Shown: positions 1-9,317 of the stretch, piece after piece
How the letters are laid out: each line of letters begins with the position of its first letter
Position numbering within the stretch: the first letter of the stretch is position 1
NCBI RefSeq assembly: GCF_000471905.2
Contig: NW_006494931.1
Location: 8,164,020-8,228,019, forward strand
DNA from: Amborella trichopoda
Taxonomy: Eukaryota > Streptophyta > Magnoliopsida > Amborellales > Amborellaceae
Reading direction: 5' to 3'
Length of the DNA: 64,000 nucleotides
Notes under the pieces: model-generated
What the model was told of the DNA's origin: nothing
What the model saw: only the letters and a program-made list of their open reading frames with translations
The model's database searches: none
Program-made: the position numbers and the translations under genes

Positions 1-359
1 TAGTCATCATTTTTTGCACATGCTTATGTTCAAACTATGCTCAAACCGTGCTTCATTCATGTTTTCATTCTCATGGGTCTGCTAGGTAGTGACCTACGTA
101 CCTTTGGGTCCTAAAGGTGATCCCAATCTCCTTCCTCAGTCCACTTCACCAAGCTTATCAAGCTCTCCAATAATGGCACAAAAGGGCTGAACTTGGACTC
201 CAAACGTGAGGTGTAGAGAGAGAAATAGAGACTTTATACTCCAAAAGTGGTGAGGTGGCACTTTGGGCTTGCCAAGTAGCCTTCTAATGGCATGTAGGCT
301 GACAATTGGTGCACACGGCAGCATGCTGTCAACAGGTTGCAGTCTTGCTTCATGCACGG
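1..359. other. unrecognised sequence, no gene seen
   Basis: No reading frame here resembles a protein I know. The stretch is moderately AT-rich, carries no visible terminal repeats, and grades into the CpG-rich repeat that follows. It could be the end of another transposon that extends beyond the window. Confidence 0.4.
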
Positions 360-850
360 TGGTACCCCAATTCACTCACGCGTTACACCCGCGGCGTTGC
401 TCAACTACGCGTGCAGCGATAGCCTATACGCACGCGTCATTAGTCTTTCCTCTTACACGCATGGTGTTGGTCCCTTTGCATGTGGTGTTCATCCTCCACA
501 CACACAGTGCTACTCCTAGACGCGCACAACGTTACTCCACGTGCGCAATGTTTCTCCCTTACACGCGTGACATTACTTCATGCACTCGGCATTACTCCTC
601 CTCGTGGGCAACATTACTTCTCGGGCACGACGTTTCTCCGTTACGTGCACAACATTACTTCTCCACGTACGCGTCATTTCTCCCTTACGCGAGCGACATT
701 ACTTCTTTCCTCTGTTTATGCACGGCACTGGTCCCTTACACGTGTGGTGCTGCTCCCTTCACTTCACAGCCGGTGTTACCCCCTCACTTCACAACTAGTG
801 GTGCCTCTCACTACGCAGACGGTGATGCCTCTCACTCCCTGTCAAGCATG
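360..850. repeat. degenerate CpG-rich ~22 bp tandem repeat
   Basis: The words ACATTACTTCT, CGTTACT and GTTTCTCCCTTAC recur every 20-22 bases, separated by CACGCG/CACGTG-like words. The regular part is about 510-720; both flanks are more degenerate (ACTTCACAGCCGGTGTTACC-type units near 760-830). CpG and ACGT words are frequent although the surroundings are AT-rich. Long open frames exist in several plus frames at once, as expected for a short repeat lacking TAA/TAG/TGA words rather than for a gene. It abuts the broken 3' end of LINE-1 at about 860. Confidence 0.65.
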
Positions 851-864
851 TCTTTTCCTTTTCT

Positions 865-1939
865 CTAACTCAGAAAAATCTTGCGTCATTACACCATCGG
901 TCATGAAAGAAATGATTGTAGCAAGATTTCACAAAAAAAACACCATCACTCTCAATCTCACAAATCAACTCATCATCGGCATTTTGAGATAAATATACTT
1001 TATTCAACAACTCCATGAGTTAGCACCATTGTGCTGATAATACATTATTCAGTCGGCTATATGTTAAAGAAATATCCCATGAAATGCACTGGCCTCTGGT
1101 TTCTGCTGCCTCACAAACCTTCAAGTTGGGCCTAGTCACAAGCCTAAAAAGGCTTGGAAAGAAAGCCTTCAGAGGATAGTCCCCCAGCCACCTATGATGC
1201 CAAAAAGATGCTTTTGTATCACAGCCAACATTCCATTAAAAATAACCATATATCATTCGCCTGCAATTTAAAATAGTTTTCTAAATAGTAGAGATATCCT
1301 TACCCCTTCCACCCCCAAGCCCCATATCTTATCTATCCATACCATATTTGGCATGTAAGACTTGGTACCATAGATGGTCCTTTAAATGAGTGCTACACCA
1401 CCACCACTTGCATAGCAAAGCTTGGTTCAAAGTTTGAATCTTCCAAATGCCCAGACCTCCTTCTCTCTTAGGAGTGCACACTCTATCCCATCTTAACAAC
1501 TGAAATTTGCACATCTCACCATTAGAACTCCACAAAAAGCCCCTTATCATTTTCTCTATTTTTTTTGCAACCATAGCAGGTATGGTAATCAGCGACATCT
1601 AGTATACTGGCAGATTGGCCAATCATGAGCGCAACAACAGTGTTACTCTTCCTCCTAGAGATAGATATTTCAGTTTCCACAAGTCAAGCTTGGTCAGGAC
1701 TCTTTCAATCACCTTATCCCACGCTGTAAGAGAGAGCCTAGCGTCCAAGATGGCATTCCAAGGTATATAACAGGGAAGGATCCCACTTTACAGCCCATTG
1801 CATTAGCCAGAACCTCAACACAAGATTGTGGACAGTTAATGCCAATCATTGAAGACTTGTGAAAATTAACTTTTAGGCTCAAAGTCACCTCACAACACTC
1901 CAACAAATCTCGCAATGCTTTCCACTTGAGAGATGTTAG
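865..1939 (-). pseudogene. LINE-1, 3' part: end of reverse transcriptase and zf-RVT region
   Basis: Minus-strand translation gives the part of a plant LINE ORF2 that follows the reverse-transcriptase active site. LKVNFHKSS and VIYLGMP are at about 1740-1880, FLWSS and KREGGLGIWK at about 1430-1540, and WLGDYPLK-type zf-RVT sequence continues down to about 870. Frameshifts and stops break the frame, so this is not a working gene. It continues the LINE sequence that stops at 21419: that piece ends just after the active-site box and this one starts a few residues later in the same domain. Element A lies between them. The LINE 3' end is lost at the CpG-rich repeat. Confidence 0.85.
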
Positions 1940-2779
1940 TGGTTAGGTGCCTCGATCTCGCCTTATGGATCTGGATGATTGGGCGGCACACGTCTCAGGT
2001 TTCAAGGGAACCTGGGACTTGAGATCACTCTCTCGGGAACCTTGCTCAAAAATAAGGGCAGGTAGACCAACAGATGAGAGAGGAATTTAAGGTGGGTTCG
2101 GGACTTACTCGGGCTGACTCGCGTGGGCGACCTCTTAGATCATGAAGAAAGCTCTCCAGTCGTAAAGCTGGTTCGGAATCGCCTCCTTTGGCCTGTATTC
2201 TCCTATTTCTGCAATCACACACATATGTCAAATGTTACAAGACAAGTGGGTAAAGGGACCTCACCTTGCCTTTGGGGAACGTACACGGGCGTGCACATTC
2301 AAAAAAAAGGGGAGAGGAGTGAGAGAAGAAAGATTAGAATTAGAAGAATTTGATCAGATGGTGAGACTAACACAGTGACTAAACTAGTAAGTAATTGACC
2401 CGGTGTGGCAATAAACCAGACTCGGTAACTCATATCAGCTCAACAGAATTACTACTAGACGACGGTATCAATTCCAACTAGCTTGACACGATGGTTAGTT
2501 CGTCGTGACAGTAAAGCGGGCACAATAACTCTGACCGGCACAATGACATTACTGCTAGACAACTGGACTATCATGGAATGCTAGTCTCCACCTCTCTTGG
2601 TCAAACGAAAGGGTAAGAGAAAGAAAGAAGAAGAACAGAAAGAGAGAGAGAAGAGAAGAAGAAGAAAAAAAATAAGAGAAAAGAAAAGAAGAAGCAGAGT
2701 AAGAGAGAAAACAATGCGAGAAGAAGAAGAGGGAGAAGGGAAGGAAAGGACAAGGAGGACATAGACAGCCATGAGATGG

Positions 2780-3195
2780 GGAGAGAGAAAACTCAGACGG
2801 CGATCGCTTCCGCCGACTATGATGTGAGGAAGAAAAGTGAGGAGGAAACACAGACGACACAGGCTTGTGCCAGTTGTGACATGAGAAAGAGGTAGATGAG
2901 ACTCAAGTGGCGATGGTCCTCTACTGGCTGTGACATAAAGAGAGATGAGATAAAAAGAACACAGGCAACGATGTGCTTCCGCCGTCTGCAGTAATAGGCT
3001 TGCGCCAACTGTGTCAAAAGAAAGAGAAGAGAGAAAGAACACAGGCAGCTATAAGTTTCCATCATCTGTGATAGAAGTACTAGGATGGAAAACACAGGCG
3101 GCGCTAGGCTTGCGCCGGCTGTGATAGAAGAGAAGAAAGAGAGAGAAAACACAAGCGACGATAGGCTTGTGCCGTTTGTGACAGAAGAGAAGAAA
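2780..3195. repeat. tandem repeat inside the LTR of element A (3' copy)
   Basis: About seven degenerate units of roughly 55-60 bp, each with an AACACAGGCGGCGATAGGCT-like core, then GCGCCGGCTGTGA and a GAAGAGAGAAAGAG purine run. The same array is at 19600-20040 in the other LTR. Element B has a different GC-rich array at the same LTR position. Confidence 0.7.
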
Positions 3196-3639
3196 GATAA
3201 TTTTGACTGAGGTCTGGCTCTCCATCCAAGTTAAGGCCCGGCTCACTGTTTATGTCTCATGAACAGAAAGGCATCACACCAGATGATAGGTCTGCCGTGT
3301 GTGAATGGAGAAAGAAAGAGGAGCAAGGAAAGAGAGATATGATAGACCAGAGGAGAAAGAGAGGGAAAGAGATAAAGATGAAAGTAGGAAAGAGAAAGGG
3401 AGAGATGAGAGAGAAAAGAAGGGAGAGAAAGAGAGAGAGACAGAGATGAGAGAGAAACGATGAGGAGAGAGAAATAGATAGAGATGGAAGAGATAGATAG
3501 ATCGAGGGGTACCGACCCTTTTCTTATCTCTCCTCTCTCTCTTTTCAAGATGCACCCACGAACTTAAGTAAGAATTGAAATCTTTATTGCATGATTGAAG
3601 AATGAACCAAAGGTCCTTTACAATTAGGTTTTGCATGTT

Positions 3640-3645
3640 TATATA
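3640..3645 (-). promoter_or_regulatory. TATA box of element A 3' LTR
   Basis: The minus strand reads ATTCTATATAAAC. The same box is in all four LTRs of the window (20535, 38311 and 55432). A minus-strand AATAAA lies about 52 bp downstream (3583-3588), as in the 5' LTR. In this 3' copy it would drive transcription out into the LINE-1 fragment. Confidence 0.6.
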
Positions 3646-4949
3646 GAATTGGGCCCAAACATGGGTGGATACTAAAAAAATAGCTTAATTGATGATAATT
3701 GCAATTATTTTGAATTAAAAAAATTATGAAAATAGGGTACAAAAGGACTGTTTTTCCACAGCCTAACAATAAATGGAATTCTAGAACAGTCCCTGCTGCT
3801 GCTCGAGAACTTGCGTGATCTTTCATGACTGATCAGGGGGTACTCTGATGCCTATTGGATCGAAAGATGATTGTTTTCTTGTAAGGCTCGACATGGCAAT
3901 CAATTTGATACCAACTTCGAGCCATGAATTGGGTTTTTAAGCCATGATCATGAGACTTGAAATTTTAAATGAATCTTGAAAACTTCGGATCGATAATGTG
4001 CTTGTTCCTTGATGTTTTTCTTTGGTTTCTTCGTTGTAGTGCACTGAGCATGCCGTCATGATCACGTGGAAACCAACAGGACTCCATTTGGAGCTCGAAC
4101 GAAGATTTCGAAACTTTTAGGTTTTGGCTGGAATACAGAATCTGGCGGCCGAAATTTGCAGTCACTTTGTCATCTTTGTGTGAAAAATCCAACTGTTCAT
4201 TATGTACGGGTTCGAACCAATGACATCCCTGGACCTTACGCACATGCTGGAATTGGTTTCGTCTCAATCCGTTGTGCGAGCGCCGTGATTTGGCCGCTCG
4301 AACGAGTCGTGTCGCTGCTGAATTTTCTGCAACTTATTCACTGATCAACCATTTCTCTCTAGCTTTTCTACCTGCTCGGACGTCATCACAGGGTGTACCA
4401 CATATCGAAATGCTCGTCTTGATGAGACGTACACGCTCACAAACTTTGAGAGCGATCCAACTCGGAACGGGTGAGATATGGGCCCCGAAAGTCATTGCCC
4501 GTGACTGTGAAAACAATCACTTTTAATGGCATTTTGATGCTGAGTGGCCACACGGGAATAGTGTGTGGCCTACCCCTTTTCAATGTTTTGCTCCTAACTT
4601 TGTCCTGAAGCATCCGATTAAGCCGAAACTTGACCCATAGGTGTTTTTGACCATGCTGGATCCAATGATGGTGGTCCCATTACAATTTGACATACCAAAA
4701 ATATAGTTCCAGTTATAGGGTCCTATTCAGGGTGTTGGAGGCCGATTTTTTTGAAATTGTTTATTTGTGTCCGCTGCCTTAAACATGTGTGATTGTAACG
4801 AAACTTGGCAGGTGGCCTTTTGAAGATCTTGACCAGTTTTGAGGCCATTATGAGACTGTCAAAATTTTCACTATTTTGTCAGGCTTTATTGACTGGCTTC
4901 CTCTTTATTCCCCATCAGGGACCAAGGTGCTGAAAAATGTGTTCAAACG

Positions 4950-6129
4950 CTTGCCCCACCGATTGTTGTACTTCGAGGGAAGTGAGAAGGACAACATTCA
5001 AAAAAATTCATTCGACTTTATTACTTTTTTTTTCTTAGCCACAGGACCACGTGAACACCGAGGAGATTCACGCAATGCTGCAATTAGAATGCTCAGACGT
5101 TGGGATGCATTGTTCAAAGGGTCATCCGTAGAGACTTTAGGGAGAGAAGAGACTTTTGTTAGGGATCCTGTCGAAGTCCTCACCCTCAAGGGACTAGTTG
5201 TGATTCAGACAACTGAAGATTTTGTACGGATGTTGTTGATCAGAATCAAGCCCATTTGGCAATTGAGTGTCATGTCGAAGGGCATTGTTCCCATTTGCTC
5301 TGAGTTTGTTTGTGTCCTCTGGTGTTGAGCCACGTTTCGAGGATTTTGTGAATGGTGTGTTGAAGGGCCTTTTTTCGGCGCCGTCTACTTTGCACACCAG
5401 TTATTCCTCGGTAAGTAGGGTACCTCAGTTTATTGAGGTAACCAGCTTTGGGTATAACCCCTACCCACTGATGTGCAGTTCCGACAATCAAGATACCTTT
5501 CGATCCTGATTACCGCACCAAAGTCATGGCTGACTTAGCTTTCTAAGGGCGTCTTCAACATTTTTGGAGTGTGTTGGTAACCTCTTAAGAATAATGCTTT
5601 TCTTCACGAGACTTGTCTTGCTTTCTTGGTGAATATTCTGCTCATCAAGTCCTTTTGCAAGTGGACTCAGGCTGTCGGAATCTTTTCCTTGAAGCTCATA
5701 TTTTTTATGTCCTGGTATTACGACGCCAGTAATTTTCTTTTCAAGTGTAGGCTGAAGCCGCCTGTTGAGGTGAGTGCTGCATCAACCTGTTTATTGGTCC
5801 AAACGTCCTTTGCGAATTTTCACTTGGACTTGGGAAGAGGCATCGTAGAGATGGTTTTCACCAACTTCTTTTTATTTGGGGCTCTTTTACCCATGACCTT
5901 TCCGCCATGTCCACCTTTATTTTCCATTTTTACTCACGTTGCCCTTTCGGGGTTTTCACTGTGCCAGGGTTTTTTATTTTCACATAACTCTCATACTCAT
6001 GGCTTCGTGACCATGCCCGTCCATCATTTTTACTCATGGTGTTCCCTTGTCCAGGTGTACACGATGCCAGTTATTATTATTTTTGCGAAGACGTATTTAA
6101 GGTCATGCCTTCAGGACTTGTGCGAAGAA
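4950..6129. other. element A, non-coding 3' internal region
   Basis: No conserved protein is seen. The open frame at 5626-6135 (plus) is rich in Phe and Cys and matches element B 40274-40540 only at DNA level, with disrupted frames, so I do not call it a gene. The minus-strand sequence next to the LTR, around 4950-4965, is purine-rich (GGTGGGGCAAG) and could be the polypurine tract; element B is less clear at this point. Confidence 0.5.
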
Positions 6130-7470
6130 GTTTAACGTCATTCGACTTGGACGTGCACTACAGTTTAAGGTCATACAGCTGGACCATGGTGTAGATGAAT
6201 GGCAGTCTATGGAGGTCATGGAGTAAGTATAGTGGTAGTTTTAGCTCGCTTTTAGGAGATAGCACGAGGCTACATATGAAAGATGGGTAATGTAAGAAAG
6301 GAAGGTGGAAAGTAGTGACTCATTAACTGACAACGAGTATGAATGGCTCGCCATTCTGTGAGCATGAGCGAGACTCGCTAGGGAATGATGGATGATGGTA
6401 ATGAAGAAAGGTGGACTCACTAGGGAGTCAGTGAAGATGGTGCGCATATAAACGGGTCGGTTAGGAAAGGCATGCATGAAGATGCACGTAAAGGCCGTGT
6501 GCACGTATGTGGTGGGGTGTATTTAAGGTCATGCCTCATGGACCTGTGCTAAGCAGTTTAACATCATGTGGTCAGGAAGTGCATTATTGTTTAAAGTCAT
6601 ATAGATTGGACCTTGGCTATGTGGTTTAGAGTCCTACAGCTTGGACCATGCAGTTTAAGGTCGTGCAACTAGACCTCCACTACAGTTGAAGGTCATATAG
6701 TTCAGACCAGGGTGCTGAGCCTTTTAATGTCATGTGGCTAGGATGTGTACTATAGTTTAGGGTTATATAGTTTAAAAGTATGCAGTTTAAGATCATGCAG
6801 CTAGACCTCCGCTATAGTTTATGGTAGTATAGTTTGGACCATGCAGTTTAGGACCGTGCACCTAAATCGAGGCTATGACGTTTAAGGTCATATAGCGCAG
6901 ACCGAGGCTGTGCAGTTTAAGGTCATACGACACGGACCGAGGCTGTGCAGTTTAAGGTCATGCAATGCAGACCGGGGTGCTGAGCCTTTTAACGTCATGC
7001 AGCTAGGATGTGTACTATAGTTAAGGTCATATAGTTTGGACCTATGTGGTTTAAGGTCGTGCAGCTAGACATCTGCTATAGTTTATGATCATATAGTTTG
7101 GACCATGCAGTTCAGGGTCGTGTACCTAGATCGATGTTGTGCAGTTTAAGGTCGTGTAACTAGACCTTCGCTACAGTTTAAAGTCATATAGTTTGGACCA
7201 GGGTGCTGAGCCTTTTAACGTCATGCGGCTAGGATGTGTATTATAGTTTAGGGTCATATAGTTTGGACCTATGCAATTTAAGGTCGTGCAGCTAGACCTC
7301 CGCTACAATTTATGATCGTATAGTTTGGACCATTTACGGTCGTGCACCTAGACAGAGGCTAGGCAGTTTAAGGTCATGCAGCACGGACAAAGGCTGTGCA
7401 ATTTAAGGTCATGCAGCGTGGACTGAGGCTGTACAGTTTAAGGTAATGCAGTGCAAACCGAGGCTTGGGT
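6130..7470. repeat. 35 bp tandem repeat array, element A
   Basis: Dozens of diverged units contain CAGTTTAAGGTCATGCAG followed by a short GGACC-containing spacer. The period is near 35 bp, and there are also longer higher-order units with the words TAGACCTCCGCTACAG and GGTGCTGAGCC. Element B has the same repeat at 41150-41800 and 42285-42715. No protein is encoded. Confidence 0.85.
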
Positions 7471-7479
7471 TGCCATGTG

Positions 7480-7870
7480 TGTGAAGATCCATGGGGAAAA
7501 AGTCTGTAGATGGCAATCTCACTCCTTGGGAATAAAATGGTTAAGGCCAACAAGGGTTTCAAATGGAAAGACCGACTTCATTTGCGATAATGGGAACAAG
7601 TGTGGGTCCCTTAGAGGTGAAAAATGGTATTCGACTCCTTGAGGACAGGATAACTAGGTGTGAGGCAAACCCACTGGGGGTTGCAGTGGTAAAAATGACC
7701 CTAACTCCACTGGAGATAATAAACTGCCGTACGAGTATGACTCCTACTCAGGATGCGAAGTCATGGCCTGAGTTAAATGTCCTGGGTTCCACTCCGCTGG
7801 GGATAATAGGTCACAGTTAGGGTGCAACTCTACTAGGGATAACAATAGTGGGACACGCACGGCTTTAGCA
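7480..7870. repeat. degenerate repeat with CTCCACTGGGGATAA words, element A
   Basis: Units about 40-60 bp apart each carry a variant of ACTCCACTGGGGATAA (for example near 7700, 7790 and 7825). Element B has the equivalent block at about 41850-42200. The core resembles the CTCCACTGGGGAC part of the family's own primer-binding site. Confidence 0.6.
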
Positions 7871-7884
7871 TGGGGCAGGCAACA

Positions 7885-8135
7885 ATGATCATTTCGTAAA
7901 CACTCAGCCAGCGCTGAGTCTTTTGGAAACGCAGCCAGCGATGAGGTCATCCAATATTATTTCTTGAATACCTGGACGGCGCTGAGGTTTAAAAATGTAG
8001 CTGACGCTGAGGGGAGTTGTGCTAGCTCTTGAACACAGCCGGTGCTGAGTTGTTGAGAACACAGCCGGTGTTGAAGTTACTAAAAGCACAGCCGACGCTG
8101 GGTAGTTTCAACAACATAGCTGATGCTGGGTGTAG
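7885..8135. repeat. ~26 bp repeat, block 1, upstream of the antisense promoter (element A)
   Basis: Diverged units of about 25-30 bp with the core ACACAGCCGGTGCTGAG. The block ends about 190 bp before the plus-strand TATA box. The same core returns at 8940-9260. Confidence 0.65.
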
Positions 8136-8325
8136 GTTAGTGTTCTGGCCCTGACCTAAGCCCGATCTGGTCCTGGTTTGTGTTGTATGGAATTTCATGG
8201 GCGACGGTGAAACTTTGCACAAGCCTCTAGTCAAAGCCCAACCCGATTCGACCCATTGACGTTTGGCCTTCTTGGACATGACTGATATTCCAAGTTTGCG
8301 AAGGGCATTTGAGGAAAGCATCGGC

Positions 8326-8376
8326 TATATAAAGGGGGTAACCCCATTTTCACTGTTTCACCAAAGGATAAAAACT
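8326..8376 (+). promoter_or_regulatory. promoter of the antisense PMD gene, element A
   Basis: The plus strand has TATATAAA at 8326-8333, then a G-rich/C-rich short palindrome and ACTGTTTCACCAAAGG. Element B has TATAAA at 43214 followed by a similar hairpin-like GGGG/CCCC stretch and ACTGTTTTACCAAAGG. The distance to the PMD start codon is about 990 bp here and 960 bp in B. Conservation of box, downstream block and spacing in two diverged copies supports a real promoter with a long leader. Confidence 0.65.
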
Positions 8377-8939
8377 TAGGGTGAAAATTTTCAGCGAGGG
8401 TGAGGTTTTCTGGTGAGAGCTTCAACAAACACATAGGGTATTCCATCAAGGGTAACAAGAGGTTATCGACAAATAAGGGAGGCTCAGGTTGAGAAAGGAG
8501 ATGCCAGCAGGAAAAGAGGCAGCATTAGTTTGAGTTGCAGGAGTTTCCAGGCCAGCGCAGGGGGTTTTCTAGGGAAACAGGGAACTCTGACAATGATTTT
8601 GAAGGCTCCAGTGAGGAAAGAAGGGGCATAAATTGTAGTAGTGGGCTGCCCAGGGCTTTTCAGTAATTTTTAGCATTTTTTCGACGGGTGCGAGTGGTTT
8701 CCCGGTTACTTGGAGGAAGGTTGCAGAGGGTTTTCGACTACGAAAGGGAAATTTCGACGGAACCGAAAGGGCGCAGGAGAAGGACCGTTGCTGAAGGTAG
8801 ACGGTTGCAAGAAGGCGGATGCTAGTGATTTCACACGTGTGAGACGTGTGTTAGTTCAGGACGTGGGGATGGTTGTCAGGCGACGTAACATGGCTTAAGG
8901 TGCCACATGCAAAATCTATAGCACGTGTGAGAGATTTGA

Positions 8940-9260
8940 ACCCGAGCGGCAATTTTCCTTTGAAAACACAGTCGGTGCTAGTCGTTGGTACACCTAGCCA
9001 GAGCTAAGTATTGATGAACATAGCCGGCGGCAGGCATTGGTAAACACAGCCAGCGCTAAGCATTAATAGACATAGCCGGTGCTAAGCTTTGAGTGCACAA
9101 CCGATGCTAGATCCCTGAAAACACAGCCGGTGCTAAGCATCTGAAATCCTAGCCGGTGATAGACCTTCATAAACTCAATCGGTGCTAGGCTTCTGGAAAC
9201 ACAGCCAGTGCCTGACTTTTGACAATACAGCCGGCACTTGCCACTGAAGACATAGCCTGC
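8940..9260. repeat. ~26 bp repeat, block 2, in the leader of the PMD gene (element A)
   Basis: About twelve units of 24-28 bp with the core AACACAGCCGGTGCTAAG, each followed by a CATTG-like tail. The array lies between the TATA box at 8326 and the PMD start at 9318. Confidence 0.75.
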
Positions 9261-9317
9261 GCTTATCTAATGCCTTTAGAAATTTTGATTCGGGGGTGAA
9301 TCCTTGAGCCCTTTATA

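Larger units (their letters stand above)
1940..4949 (-). repeat. 3' LTR of element A
   Basis: Matches 18754-21418 over its whole length except for about 400 bp (roughly 3725-4145) missing from the other copy. It begins on the plus strand with TGGTTAGGTGCCTCG and ends near GTGTTCAAACG, where the element B LTR has GTCTTCCAACA. It holds long purine-rich tracts (about 2600-2760 and 3300-3500), a tandem array and a minus-strand TATA box. Leu/Ser/Phe-rich open frames opposite the purine tracts are composition artefacts. Confidence 0.85.

Noticed and set aside
263-868. 201-residue plus-strand open frame
   Set aside because: It lies in the 22 bp tandem repeat; other frames are open too and the peptide has no family character.
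2555-3152. Ser/Leu/Phe-rich minus open frames (also 3243-3636, 19363-19903 and 20095-20466)
   Set aside because: They are the reverse of GA-rich purine tracts and the LTR array; composition artefacts.
5626-6135. 169-residue Phe/Cys-rich plus open frame
   Set aside because: The matching DNA in element B (40274-40540) does not keep the frame, and no domain is seen.
6130-7470. CRISPR array
   Set aside because: The repeats are contiguous and diverged without unique spacers, and the setting is a plant retrotransposon.
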